A DNA stretch of 64,000 nucleotides from a bacterium (lineage in GTDB: Bacteria > Patescibacteriota > Saccharimonadia > Saccharimonadales > UBA4665). The notes below the pieces were generated by a model. That model searched no databases, had not been told where the DNA came from, and saw nothing but the letters and a program-made list of their open reading frames with translations. Made by a program: the position numbers and the translations under genes. Below are positions 23,886 through 32,494 of this stretch, one piece after another. The stretch's first letter is position 1. The number at the start of each line of letters is the position of its first letter. The stretch is from contig JAJZMX010000004.1 in assembly GCA_021848145.1 (NCBI GenBank), positions 248,001 through 312,000 on the forward strand, in the 5' to 3' direction.

Positions 23886-25017
23886 CTTTTAATCTAAGAC
23901 CGACGGCTTTTTGGACTTTTAATAAAGTTGAATTCGCAATTTCGTTCATTCTTATTTCTGATTCTTCTAGTTTTTTTTGTAGCGTTGTTTCATTGACGTT
24001 TTTAATTTTAGTTTGAAATTCTTCTAGAAAGTCCTTCATTACGTTTGCTACATTCTGTTTAAGTGGTCCATATTGGGTTTGGCCTGCATATATTGAGTGA
24101 GTTTCTTCTATCGTCTTACCGTTCAATAAAGCTAAAATTTGTAATAAGTTGCTTACTCCTGGTTGTTTTTCGTAGTCTGGTTTAATTGGTATCATTGCAA
24201 TTGAATCTGTTGCTGCGGCCTTTATTTTATTTGCTGCGATATTAGGATCGTCACCTAGAAATATCACGCCTTTTTCGCTTTCATCGCTTTTGCTCATTTT
24301 TTTAGTTGGATTTTGTAGATCCCTAATTCTAAGTCCCTGGTCATTGCCAAAGAATTCATTCTGCAATTTAACTTCTTTTGGAACTATTAATATTTCTCCA
24401 AAGCGCTTATTTATGCGTTCTGCAATATCCCTAGTAAACTCTAGGTGTTGGGTTTGGTCGTCTCCTACGGGTACATAAGTTGCGCCGTAAAGTAAAATAT
24501 CTGATGCCATCAGTACTGGATAATTAAATAATCCTACGGTTATGCTCTTTTCCGCATTTCTTGTCAGATCATCATCATGCTTTTCCCAATCAATATCCCC
24601 ATTCTTAGTTCTAGGGAATGTAACATATCCTGAACCATCTTTGATAATTAAGCTTGCTGACTTGTCTTTAAATTGTGTCATACGTCGCATTTCGCCAAAT
24701 CCGGTAAAACAGTCGAGTATCCATGTTAATTCACTATGTGCAGGTATAAAACTTTGTCGGTATATAAATATATCTTCATGATTAATTGGTAATCCTGCGG
24801 CAATAAAGAGTTTTATATTATGAATAGTTTGCTCATATAGGTTTTTATGGTCAATTGGTGTAGTAAAGCTATGTAGGTCTGGCACGAATAAGTTAATCTG
24901 GTATTCGCCGGCTTTATTTTTTGCCATATCAACAATTGGCATTAACGCGCCAAAATAGTTGCCAATATGCAAGTCGTTGTTTGACCTTAAACCGGTGAGA
25001 ATTACTTTTTTAGTCAT
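23878..25017 (-). CDS. trpS: Tryptophanyl-tRNA synthetase
   Basis: This class I synthetase charges tRNA-Trp. The ATG at 25017 gives 379 residues starting MTKKVILTGLRSNNDLHIGN. It carries the HIGH-like LHIGN near residue 15 and KMSKS in KKMSKSDES. An upstream in-frame start at 25053 would add 12 residues with no family match and would lie before the -10 box. That TATAAT is 12 bases from the chosen ATG. It leads the trpS-rluD-holB-TPR operon. Confidence 0.95.
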   Translation of the reverse strand: MTKKVILTGLRSNNDLHIGNYFGALMPIVDMAKNKAGEYQINLFVPDLHSFTTPIDHKNLYEQTIHNIKLFIAAGLPINHEDIFIYRQSFIPAHSELTWILDCFTGFGEMRRMTQFKDKSASLIIKDGSGYVTFPRTKNGDIDWEKHDDDLTRNAEKSITVGLFNYPVLMASDILLYGATYVPVGDDQTQHLEFTRDIAERINKRFGEILIVPKEVKLQNEFFGNDQGLRIRDLQNPTKKMSKSDESEKGVIFLGDDPNIAANKIKAAATDSIAMIPIKPDYEKQPGVSNLLQILALLNGKTIEETHSIYAGQTQYGPLKQNVANVMKDFLEEFQTKIKNVNETTLQKKLEESEIRMNEIANSTLLKVQKAVGLRLKDA

Positions 25018-25029
25018 CTTGATGAATAC

Positions 25030-25035
25030 ATTATA
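25030..25035 (-). promoter_or_regulatory. -10 box of the trpS operon
   Basis: TATAAT on the minus strand, 12 bases before ATG 25017; the -35 is poor. A leader of about 5 bases is predicted, which supports the ATG at 25017 over the longer start. Confidence 0.5.
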
Positions 25036-25076
25036 TAGCTTTGTGTAGTGCAAGCTAAAATTTGCCCATAAACTAA

Positions 25077-25262
25077 TTATGAGGCTGGAGGGAAATAGTC
25101 TGGATACCCATCTTCATGGGATGGACGCCTGGTTATTGATCTTAACAGGCATTCTTCGTCTATGCTTCTTCCAAGCACCTTAAGATCAGGTTCTTCACCT
25201 TCATTTGCATTACCCTCACCTTCTCCTGGGATTAAATTTAGATCAGGTTTTTCGCCCTTCAT
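25077..25262 (-). CDS. Small acidic hypothetical protein after rpsI
   Basis: The 61-residue ORF (MKGEKPDLNLIPGEGEGNANEGEEPDLKVLG...) begins 10 bases after the rpsI stop. It has two PDLN/PDLK units and an acidic Gly/Glu-rich middle. No Shine-Dalgarno is obvious. Being right behind rpsI it would be co-transcribed. It may be real or a chance ORF. Confidence 0.4.
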   Translation of the reverse strand: MKGEKPDLNLIPGEGEGNANEGEEPDLKVLGRSIDEECLLRSITRRPSHEDGYPDYFPPAS

Positions 25263-25272
25263 GGTTCAACTA

Positions 25273-25680
25273 TTATCGTTTAGTGAATTGCCTTTGCTTC
25301 CTAGCGCCACGAAGACCAAATTTCTTACGTTCTTTTTCTCGAGGGTCTCGTCCAAGTAAATCAGCTCGCTTGAGAGTAGATTTCAGTTCTGGTTTAAAAG
25401 CCACTAGGCCTTTTGCAATACCAAGCCGTATGGCCTCTATCTGGCCGTCGTGACCGCCTCCAGATACTTTTGCGCTAATATTTAGCTTATTTACTAAATC
25501 AACGACTACAAATGGCTCATTTAGCTTGCTAAGTAAATACTTGCTCCCACTAAAGTATTCCTGTGCCGGTTTCCCATTTATAGTGACTTCGCCCTTTCCA
25601 GTAGTTAACCTAACTCTAGCGGTTGCGCTTTTTCGCCGTCCAAGGCCATAGTAATAATTGTTCTTAGTAGTTTGAGCCAT
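25273..25680 (-). CDS. rpsI: Ribosomal protein S9
   Basis: 30S protein S9, 135 residues. It starts YYGLGRRKSATARVRL and ends RKQRQFTKR, the tail that reaches the P-site tRNA. The stop of rplM and the start of rpsI overlap by one base. It is the last clear gene of the infA-to-rpsI unit. Confidence 0.97.
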   Translation of the reverse strand: MAQTTKNNYYYGLGRRKSATARVRLTTGKGEVTINGKPAQEYFSGSKYLLSKLNEPFVVVDLVNKLNISAKVSGGGHDGQIEAIRLGIAKGLVAFKPELKSTLKRADLLGRDPREKERKKFGLRGARKQRQFTKR

Positions 25681-26126
25681 TAACTAGTCTCACCTTTCTT
25701 TATGCTAAATGGAATTGGTTTTTGAGCAGCGTGTTGGTGGTCTTCACCAGGATATACTTTAAGTCTATTTAATCTTTGGGCAAGTAATTTATTATTTGGC
25801 AGCATTCCTTTGACGGCATGATTAATTGCAACCGCTGGATCTCGATCAAGTTGTTCCTTCAGTGATCTACTGTGTAAGCCTCCAGGGTATCCGCTATGGC
25901 GATAATATCTCTTTTGCTCAAGCTTATTGCCAGTTACCTTAAGACTAGAAGCGTTTATGATTACTACGTAGTCACCGCAATCTATGTGGTGTGTAAACAT
26001 GGGTTTATTCTTGCCAAGAAGTAATTTTGCTGTAGCTGTAGAGACCCTCCCCAGACTATCCTCACTTGCGTCAATAACGTACCACTGACGATTTACTTCT
26101 TTAGGTTTTGCTGAGTATGTCTTCAT
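25680..26126 (-). CDS. rplM: Ribosomal protein L13
   Basis: 50S protein L13, 148 residues, an early assembly protein of the large subunit. DASEDSLGRVSTATAKLLLGK and GMLPNNKLLAQRLNRLKVYPGEDHQHAAQKP are typical. It overlaps rplQ by 4 bases (ATGA-type coupling) and is paired with rpsI as in most bacteria. Confidence 0.97.
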   Translation of the reverse strand: MKTYSAKPKEVNRQWYVIDASEDSLGRVSTATAKLLLGKNKPMFTHHIDCGDYVVIINASSLKVTGNKLEQKRYYRHSGYPGGLHSRSLKEQLDRDPAVAINHAVKGMLPNNKLLAQRLNRLKVYPGEDHQHAAQKPIPFSIKKGETS

Positions 26127-26536
26127 GCTTTACTCTCCGCTGTATTTTCTTTAGCTGGTAATTCACCTTTAGAACTAACGTCATCCACAAACTCAATTAC
26201 TGCAAGTTGGGCGTTGTCGCCTCTTCTGGATGTCGTTTTGCTGATCCTTAGATGTCCGCTGCTTCTATTCTTAAGCTTTGGAGCTATTTCATCAACTAAC
26301 TTATGAGCTGCGTTTAGCGTCTGAAGATCAGATATTATTAGGCGTCTGCTATGAAGATCACCCTTTTTGGCTCTAGTTATTAGCTTTTCTACGTAGGGTA
26401 ATACTTCTTTCGCCTTAGGCAATGTTGTCTCTATATGTCCGTGAAGGATTAAAGAATCAGCTAACCCTTTAATAAGGGCTTCCCTTTGATCCCTTTCTCG
26501 ATGTAATTTTCGTCCTTGGTAACCGTGTCGGTGCAT
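26123..26536 (-). CDS. rplQ: Ribosomal protein L17
   Basis: 50S protein L17, 137 residues. The start MHRHGYQGRKLHRERDQREAL and the LRISKTTSRRGDNAQLAVIEFV end are diagnostic. An acidic tail of about 20 residues is added at the C-terminus. It lies 9 bases after rpoA, the standard order. Confidence 0.97.
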   Translation of the reverse strand: MHRHGYQGRKLHRERDQREALIKGLADSLILHGHIETTLPKAKEVLPYVEKLITRAKKGDLHSRRLIISDLQTLNAAHKLVDEIAPKLKNRSSGHLRISKTTSRRGDNAQLAVIEFVDDVSSKGELPAKENTAESKA

Positions 26537-26545
26537 ATTTGTTCC

Positions 26546-27499
26546 TTAAAGTTCTAGCTCTGTCATTTTCTCTTTCACTTCATCAAGGGCTTTACTGCCG
26601 AAACCCTTAAGGTCTTTTAGCTCTGCATCGTTAAGGCTAAATAAATCTTTTATAGTGTGTATGTCGTTATTTATAAGAGCGTTAGTAGTGCGTGCTGAGA
26701 GGTTAAGGTCTTCTATAGATGTATTTAATGCGGCTAACTCTTCTCCAATAATGTCGCTGTCTTCCTGATCATCTTGATTAAGTGATTCGTTTAGGCTAGG
26801 ACTAACTGCTACGCGAGTCTTACCGGCTAAAGCCGTATATTGATTAACTAAAATTGCTGCAGCTTCTTCAAATGCGTCAGTGGGAGATATTGAACCATCG
26901 GTGTCCACCGTTAATATCAACTTATCTAGGTCCGTAATCTGTCCTACACGTGTGTTTTCTACCTTATAACGTACTCTTAGCACTGGAGTAAAGACTGCAT
27001 CAAGAGCAATCATATCACTAGGTTTCTTCGCTGTTCCTTCTTCGATAGTCCTATATCCTCTTCCTACCTCTACTACCATATCTACTACAAACTTTGACTT
27101 GTCGTCGTCAATTGTGGCTATCAAGTGGTCAGGGTTAACAACCTCTACGTCTGCGTTAAGTGTTATGTCTTTTGCAGTAACAGGTCCTTTGCCTTGTTTT
27201 ACTAGTCGTAAAGTTTGTTGCTCATCTCCGTATACTCGGAATCTAATACCCTTAAGATTCATCATTATGTCGACAACATCTTCTTTTACGCCTTTTACGG
27301 TCGTAAATTCATGTGAAGAGCCTTCTATTTTAAATGCCGTAATTACTGCACCTGAAATACTTGAGAGTAATACTCTCCTAATAGAGTTCCCTAAAGTCAT
27401 TCCATAACCACTGTGTAATGGTTCTATAGTGAAAGTAGTTGATGTTTTGTTATGTTCATCAACCTTTACTACTCCTGGTGTGTGAATTACGTTTGACAT
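26546..27499 (-). CDS. rpoA: RNA polymerase alpha subunit
   Basis: Alpha forms the dimer that scaffolds RNA polymerase assembly, and its C-terminal domain contacts promoter DNA and activators. The 317 residues show the N-terminal domain (EPLHSGYGMTLGNSIRRVLLSSISGAVITAFKIEG) and a C-terminal domain (LNLSARTTNALINNDIHTIKDLFSLNDAELKDLKGFGSKALDEV). Length and motifs are normal. It sits between rpsD and rplQ as usual. Confidence 0.98.
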   Translation of the reverse strand: MSNVIHTPGVVKVDEHNKTSTTFTIEPLHSGYGMTLGNSIRRVLLSSISGAVITAFKIEGSSHEFTTVKGVKEDVVDIMMNLKGIRFRVYGDEQQTLRLVKQGKGPVTAKDITLNADVEVVNPDHLIATIDDDKSKFVVDMVVEVGRGYRTIEEGTAKKPSDMIALDAVFTPVLRVRYKVENTRVGQITDLDKLILTVDTDGSISPTDAFEEAAAILVNQYTALAGKTRVAVSPSLNESLNQDDQEDSDIIGEELAALNTSIEDLNLSARTTNALINNDIHTIKDLFSLNDAELKDLKGFGSKALDEVKEKMTELEL

Positions 27500-27522
27500 G
27501 ATACTTCTCCTATACCTCCCTA

Positions 27523-28140
27523 TTAGCGTGAATAATACTCGACTATTAATTGTTCGTTGATGTCTTGTTCGGCGTCATCCCGTGTCGGAACTGACTCTAC
27601 GACTACCTCGCCTTTCTTACGGTTTACCTTAATCCAGCCAGGAATAGTACTTGGAGCTGGACTAGTGTCATCAAGCCTTTTGAAGTAGTCGGAGTTTAAA
27701 CTATGAGGGCGAAAGTTAAGTGTATCTCCTGGTTTCATCTGTATAGAAGGAATATCTACTCTTCTATCATTAAGCAAGAAGTGTCCGTGAGTAACAAGTT
27801 GCCTCGCTGCCCTTCTTGATGGAGCAAAGCCTGCTCTATATATAGTGTTATCAGCTCGGCTTTCTAGCATTTGGAGTAAGTTTTCTCCAGTTTGACCTTG
27901 CCGTCTTGTAGCTTCTTTCATCATGTTCGCAAATTGCTTTTCAAGTAAGCCATATAACCTCTTGACTTTTTGTTTCTCGCGCAATTGTAGTGCATACTGA
28001 CTAGGTTTTGAAGGTCTAGCGTTTGCAGACTGTTGGCCTGGAGGAGTCGGCCTTTTGACTAATGCCTTATGGGCTTTAGGGTGAAGAGCGTAACCTTCTC
28101 GACGGCTCATCTTAACAATCGATCCCCTGTCTCGTGCCAT
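27523..28140 (-). CDS. rpsD: Ribosomal protein S4, cysteine-free type
   Basis: 30S protein S4, an assembly initiator and often a translational repressor of its operon. The 205 residues have the S4 fold (LESRADNTIYRAGFAPSRRAARQLVTHGHFLLNDRRVDIPS). The N-terminus MARDRGSIVKMSRREG lacks the zinc-binding cysteines of the C-plus form. Confidence 0.97.
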   Translation of the reverse strand: MARDRGSIVKMSRREGYALHPKAHKALVKRPTPPGQQSANARPSKPSQYALQLREKQKVKRLYGLLEKQFANMMKEATRRQGQTGENLLQMLESRADNTIYRAGFAPSRRAARQLVTHGHFLLNDRRVDIPSIQMKPGDTLNFRPHSLNSDYFKRLDDTSPAPSTIPGWIKVNRKKGEVVVESVPTRDDAEQDINEQLIVEYYSR

Positions 28141-28142
28141 GT

Positions 28143-28598
28143 CTAGACTCTCCTTGCCTTTCGTGGTCTTGCGCCACCGTGAGGTACGCCAGTTACATCC
28201 TTTATAGATTCAACCGATATGTCTAGTTGGCCTAAGGTCCTAATTGATGCGTCTCTTCCTAAGCCAATTCCTTTAACAAATACTTCAGCTTTGCTAAAGC
28301 CGTATTGCTGTTTTGCGGATTGCCCTGCTTTCTCGGTGGCAACTTGAGCAGCATATGCCGTGCCTTTTTTTGAACCTCTAAATCCGCATGCGCCTGCACT
28401 TGAGGCACTTAGTACCGCACCATTGGAATCTGTAAAAGTAATAATTGTATTGTTGAAGGTGGCCAAAATATGTACCTGACCATTGCTGATACTACGCTTT
28501 GTTTTTCGTTTGCGCGACGTAGTAGTGGTAGCTTTCTTATCAGTTTCGTTTACAGCTAATTCGTTGTTATTAGTTGTGATTTCTTGTTCTTCTGTCAT
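28143..28598 (-). CDS. rpsK: Ribosomal protein S11
   Basis: 30S platform protein S11. The core GQVHILATFNNTIITFTDSNGAVLSASSAGACGFRGSKKGTAYAAQ and the tail PHGGARPRKARRV are typical. A 35-residue Thr/Lys-rich N-terminal extension makes it 151 residues against the usual 125-130. Confidence 0.97.
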   Translation of the reverse strand: MTEEQEITTNNNELAVNETDKKATTTTSRKRKTKRSISNGQVHILATFNNTIITFTDSNGAVLSASSAGACGFRGSKKGTAYAAQVATEKAGQSAKQQYGFSKAEVFVKGIGLGRDASIRTLGQLDISVESIKDVTGVPHGGARPRKARRV

Positions 28599-28605
28599 AT
28601 ATTCC

Positions 28606-28992
28606 CTATGTCTTCGATGGTGCTTTCTTTGCTGTACCTGATACAGTTAATTTCTTACCACGACGCGTACGAGCATTAGTTTTGGTACGCTGGCCTCTAA
28701 CGGGTAGCCCGCTAGAATGGCGCATACCTCGGTAGCTTTTAATATCTTTCAGGCGTTTTATATTTCCGCTAACTACTCTCTGTAATTCACCTTCAACAGT
28801 GTAGGTACTAGCTATTGCATCCTGTATGCGAGAAATTTCAGAATCATTAAGGTCTTTTGTGCGAATAGTTGGTTCGACCTGTGCCTTGGTTAGAATGTCA
28901 TAGCTTGACTTCTTACCAATACCATATACATAAGTCAACGCTACCCAGATCTGTTTTTCATTAGGTATAGTTACACCCGAGATTCTCGCCAT
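28606..28992 (-). CDS. rpsM: Ribosomal protein S13
   Basis: 30S head protein S13, 128 residues, contacting tRNA and L5. The start MARISGVTIPNEKQIWVALTYVYGIG and the end RTKTNARTRRGKK are diagnostic. It follows rpmJ by 3 bases. Confidence 0.97.
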   Translation of the reverse strand: MARISGVTIPNEKQIWVALTYVYGIGKKSSYDILTKAQVEPTIRTKDLNDSEISRIQDAIASTYTVEGELQRVVSGNIKRLKDIKSYRGMRHSSGLPVRGQRTKTNARTRRGKKLTVSGTAKKAPSKT

Positions 28993-28995
28993 ATA

Positions 28996-29112
28996 TTATC
29001 CCTGCCTCTGTTTATGTTTAGGCTTACGCTTGTTAATGATATAAACACGGCCTTTACGGCGAACTATGATGTCATCTGGACTGATTTTTTTGACGCTGGC
29101 ACGCACTTTCAT
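28996..29112 (-). CDS. rpmJ: Ribosomal protein L36, cysteine-free type
   Basis: A 38-codon gene between infA and rpsM, read directly from the sequence: it begins [14 protein letters not shown] and ends KPKHKQRQG. The [10 protein letters not shown] start and KHKQRQG end identify L36. The three Cys and one His of the zinc site are replaced (SPDD; no Cys anywhere). GGAGG lies upstream of the ATG. Confidence 0.95.
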   Translation of the reverse strand: MKVRASVKKISPDDIIVRRKGRVYIINKRKPKHKQRQG

Positions 29113-29155
29113 GCGGATCAATGCCTCCTTAGGCCGACACACTGCCGATTAATTG

Positions 29156-29377
29156 TTATGATTTGCGATACGTGATTCTGCCCTTAGTAAGGTCGTAAGG
29201 TGTCAACTCGACCGTAACGCTATCTCCTGGAACGATTCGGATAAAGTGTTTCCTCATCTTCCCGGCGACGTGAGCTATAATTTGATGGCCGTTTTCAAGC
29301 TCTACACGGAACTGTGTACCTGGTAAGGTTTCAACTACAGTTCCATTGAGTTCGATTACTTCTTTATTGGCCGCCAT
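29156..29377 (-). CDS. infA: Translation initiation factor IF-1
   Basis: IF-1 occupies the A site during initiation. The 73-residue S1-fold protein reads [44 protein letters not shown], typical in full. It is the first gene of the infA-rpmJ-rpsM-rpsK-rpsD-rpoA-rplQ-rplM-rpsI unit, with a strong promoter 18 bases upstream. Confidence 0.97.
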   Translation of the reverse strand: MAANKEVIELNGTVVETLPGTQFRVELENGHQIIAHVAGKMRKHFIRIVPGDSVTVELTPYDLTKGRITYRKS

Positions 29378-29395
29378 ACCTATAACTAAGGCGCA

Positions 29396-29425
29396 ATTAT
29401 ATCAACTAACTTGTGTCCTTGTAAA
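29396..29425 (-). promoter_or_regulatory. Promoter of the infA-rpoA operon
   Basis: TTTACA, 18 bases, TATAAT with an extended TGA before it, on the minus strand. It lies in the 165-base gap after secY, and splits the spc/alpha cluster into two transcripts. Confidence 0.7.
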
Positions 29426-29542
29426 GAGTTTTTTCATAATTATCATTGAGCGGTTCAAGCTATTGCTCGCCGTTTGTTTATAAAAACATAATAACATAGG
29501 ACAATCAGTCGTGCTTAACATTGCATAAATCTACTAGATTTT

Positions 29543-31045
29543 TTAGGACTTGCTACTTTTTTTGCTGTTAAACTTAGGTAATTTTAATCTTCTAGCCCCA
29601 GTGGCGGCATCTAGTGGCGTTTCTGCGTCATAGAAAAAATCAGGCTGGCTATATTGGTCATATGTAACCATTAGAGCCCTGGACTCTACGGCTCTTAAGG
29701 TCTGTAAAGCAACCGATACTAAGATTAATATTGACGTGCCACCTATGGCAATATTCTGGTTAATGAAAATCTGGGCGATTATTGGTATCAGAGCTAATAG
29801 CCCTAAGCTTGCTGCTCCAAACAAAGTCAGTCGATTAACAATTTTGGAAAGATATACTTCGGTTCTTTTTCCGCTTCTAACGCCTTCTAGAAAACCTCCT
29901 TGCTTCTGTAAGTTCTCAGCTATTTCTTTCGAATTAAAAGTAATGCTGGTATAGAAAAAGGTGAAAACAAACACTAAAACAAAATATACTACTGGGTAAA
30001 TATAGGCTTTCCAGTGTTCTGTAGCGAATGTTGTTGCTGAAGGAGTTTGGAACCATGCAACTAAATCTTGTCCAATATGGGCTAAGCTTTGACTGTGAGA
30101 ACCACTTAATAACTGTCCGACAAAACTAGGTACGCTTAAGAATGCAACTGCAAATATTATAGGAATAACTCCGGCGGTTATTAACTTAACTGGTAGAGTA
30201 GTTGTTACGCCTCCATACGTACGGTTTCCTTGGACCCTTTTCGCATAATTGATAGTTAAGTTTCTCGAAGCCTCATTGAGTTTAACTACTACCCAGGTGA
30301 GTATTATAGTGCCCCCAACAATACCTAAAAGATAAAGGAATGCCCTTGTGTCCATCGGCCAGGTATGACCAAAAAATTTCCAACGGTCATGTTTCCCGAG
30401 TTGGGAGTTAACGATATCATAGATATTAGATGGTAAGCGACTAACAATACCGACAGTAATAATTAAAGATATACCGTTACCAATTCCTTGTTCTGTTACT
30501 ATCTCACCGAGCCACATTAGAAGCATTGAGCCGCCAGTTAATGCCCCCACCATTATTACCCATTGCAGAAGGGAAGCGTGAGCCGTTAGGCTACCTGATC
30601 CACCAATACTTTGGGCTGCTTGACTAATTAAAAAGATTGAGCCAATGGATTGGACGATGGCCAGAGGAAAAGTAAGAATACGTGTGTATTGGTTGATCTT
30701 TTTTTGTCCAAACTCACCTTCATTATGTAAGGCTTCAAGTTGAGGAATAGCTTTCGTTAAAAGCTGCATAATAATTGAGGCATTAATGTAGGGGCCTAAT
30801 CCTGCAAGCATTATTGAGAAGTTAGCCAAGGCTCCACCACTTAGGACGTTAAATATACTTAATAGTTGTGGTGTGTTTTTAGAATTAAAAAGGTTATTTA
30901 AGACCTGGTGTAGGTTCTGAGAGCTTCCGAGTGGGACTGGAATGTTTATAAGGATACGGAAAATTACGATAATGCCTAGTACAGCAAGGATACGCTTTTG
31001 CATATCTCTGTTCTTGAGTGATTGCCAAATTATTTTCCAGTTCAT
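29543..31045 (-). CDS. secY: Preprotein translocase subunit SecY
   Basis: SecY forms the protein-conducting channel with SecE. The 500 residues show about ten membrane spans and family motifs (FNVLSGGALANFSIMLAGLGPYINASIIMQLL; GNGISLIITVGI; GNRTYGG). It is longer than the usual 430-440, mainly through a periplasmic loop near residues 315-345 (HSQSLAHIGQDLVAWFQTPSATTFATEHW) and a basic tail. adk and map, which often follow secY, are absent here. Confidence 0.97.
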   Translation of the reverse strand: MNWKIIWQSLKNRDMQKRILAVLGIIVIFRILINIPVPLGSSQNLHQVLNNLFNSKNTPQLLSIFNVLSGGALANFSIMLAGLGPYINASIIMQLLTKAIPQLEALHNEGEFGQKKINQYTRILTFPLAIVQSIGSIFLISQAAQSIGGSGSLTAHASLLQWVIMVGALTGGSMLLMWLGEIVTEQGIGNGISLIITVGIVSRLPSNIYDIVNSQLGKHDRWKFFGHTWPMDTRAFLYLLGIVGGTIILTWVVVKLNEASRNLTINYAKRVQGNRTYGGVTTTLPVKLITAGVIPIIFAVAFLSVPSFVGQLLSGSHSQSLAHIGQDLVAWFQTPSATTFATEHWKAYIYPVVYFVLVFVFTFFYTSITFNSKEIAENLQKQGGFLEGVRSGKRTEVYLSKIVNRLTLFGAASLGLLALIPIIAQIFINQNIAIGGTSILILVSVALQTLRAVESRALMVTYDQYSQPDFFYDAETPLDAATGARRLKLPKFNSKKSSKS

Positions 31046-31100
31046 TCTAACTAAAGTCTCTCTAGTAACTTTTAGCGGTTATTGCTTATTTAAGTATGCC

Positions 31101-31127
31101 ATGTTAGTTATGGATAATAACCAACAT
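31101..31127 (-). promoter_or_regulatory. mRNA hairpin between rplO and secY
   Basis: In the minus-strand RNA an 11-bp stem forms between AUGUUGGUUAU and AUAACUAACAU, with one G-U pair and a 5-base loop. No U-tract follows. It lies 55 bases before the secY ATG and could adjust secY expression relative to the ribosomal genes, by processing or partial pausing. Confidence 0.45.
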
Positions 31128-31142
31128 TTAAATTACCCTATT

Positions 31143-31610
31143 TTATTTACTGTCTTGTTTAGTTGGACGTGGTATGCGTTCAACTTTTGTAAATGACCCT
31201 CCCGATTTTTCTATTGTATCAATCGACTTTACTGACGCACCGGTAAGCTTGACGTCAACTTTGCTTTTAATATCTCCTCGGTACAGTAGTTTAACGCTTA
31301 AATATGGATTCGGAATTATCCCTGCTTTGGCCAAAGTAACTGCGGTAATTTCATTGTCTTTGATTGTATTTAGCTGGTCAGTGTAGACGTTCTCTGGCTT
31401 TACCTTATGGCTTTTAAATCCAGGCAATTTTGGCAACTGCTGCATTAACGGGTTTTGTCCACCAGCAAAACCCGGTCTCAGCGACCAACCTGCGCGGGCT
31501 TTTTGGCCCTTAGTTCCGCGTCCTGCTGTTTTACCTTGACCAGCAGATATACCACGCCCTACACGCTTCTTATTAATCTTAGATTTAACTTCTAATTGGT
31601 GATACTTCAT
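31143..31610 (-). CDS. rplO: Ribosomal protein L15
   Basis: 50S protein L15, 155 residues, with the glycine-rich N-terminus VGRGISAGQGKTAGRGTKGQKARAGW. It overlaps rpsE by 4 bases. The gene for L30 (rpmD), which normally sits between rpsE and rplO, is absent. Confidence 0.97.
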   Translation of the reverse strand: MKYHQLEVKSKINKKRVGRGISAGQGKTAGRGTKGQKARAGWSLRPGFAGGQNPLMQQLPKLPGFKSHKVKPENVYTDQLNTIKDNEITAVTLAKAGIIPNPYLSVKLLYRGDIKSKVDVKLTGASVKSIDTIEKSGGSFTKVERIPRPTKQDSK

Positions 31611-32140
31611 TTACTAACCTTTTTAGTTGTGGTCTTATTAGTAAGTTCTTTTCTAACCCATTCTTTTGCTGGTTTCAATTGTTTGAGTGCCTCTAGAGTC
31701 GCGTAAGCAGTGTTTGCTTTATTGGTTGATCCTAACGACTTGCTTAATACGTTACTTAATCCAGCTACCTCTAATATAGTCCTGACTACTCCACCTGCAA
31801 TTAATCCAGTACCGGCGGCTGCGGGTTTAATAAATATCTTTGCTCCTCCTACCTTAGCTTCTGACTCGTGAGGAATTGTGTCTTTATACATAGGAACTGT
31901 TATTAAGTTCTTAATAGCTACCTCATTGGCTTTAGTGACAGCCGATGTAACGTCAGCTCCTTTACCTAGTCCAATACCTACTTTTCCTTTGTGATCACCT
32001 ACTGTAACTAAGGCTCGGAACCGAAAACGCCTACCACCCTTAACCACCCGCGCTACACGGTCAATGTGTAGTGTGCGTTCGTCGTATTGCTTCTCTTCAG
32101 TCATCCCACGTCCCGGTCTCGTAGATGTATTATCTGCCAT
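31607..32140 (-). CDS. rpsE: Ribosomal protein S5
   Basis: 30S protein S5, 177 residues, involved in decoding accuracy. RVARVVKGGRRFRFRALVTVGDHKGKVGIGLGKGADV and the C-terminal domain GTGLIAGGVVRTILEVAGLSNVLSKSLGSTN are typical. It directly abuts rplR. Confidence 0.97.
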   Translation of the reverse strand: MADNTSTRPGRGMTEEKQYDERTLHIDRVARVVKGGRRFRFRALVTVGDHKGKVGIGLGKGADVTSAVTKANEVAIKNLITVPMYKDTIPHESEAKVGGAKIFIKPAAAGTGLIAGGVVRTILEVAGLSNVLSKSLGSTNKANTAYATLEALKQLKPAKEWVRKELTNKTTTKKVSK

Positions 32141-32494
32141 TTAAAACTCCAATCCCTCTGCTCTTGCAGCATCAGCCAAGGCCTTAATTCTACCGTGGTA
32201 AAGTTTCCCACCTCGATCAAATACTACCTTCTTTATCTTTGCATTAAGGGCCTTTTTTGCCACATCTTTACCTATGGCTGCAGCCTTCTCGGTCATCGTT
32301 CCGTTGAGTTTACGTCCGACTGAAGACACATAAACTAATGTTTGTCTGTTATCGTCATCAATAATTTGAGCCTGTATGTGGTTGTTGGAAATATGAACGC
32401 TTAGCCTTGGTCGATCTTGCGTTCCGTGCATCTTAGACCTGACTCTATTCTGACGAAGCTTTAAATTCTTGATTGAACGGGGTAGATGGTCCAT
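32141..32494 (-). CDS. rplR: Ribosomal protein L18
   Basis: 50S protein L18, 117 residues, a 5S rRNA binder. RPRLSVHISNNHIQAQIIDDDNRQTLVYVSS and VVFDRGGKLYHGRIKALADAARAEGLEF are typical. It overlaps rplF by one base. Confidence 0.97.
   Translation of the reverse strand: MDHLPRSIKNLKLRQNRVRSKMHGTQDRPRLSVHISNNHIQAQIIDDDNRQTLVYVSSVGRKLNGTMTEKAAAIGKDVAKKALNAKIKKVVFDRGGKLYHGRIKALADAARAEGLEF

Noticed and set aside
25017-25053. Longer trpS starting at 25053
   Set aside because: The TATAAT box lies within this extension and the family sequence begins at MTKKVILTGL.
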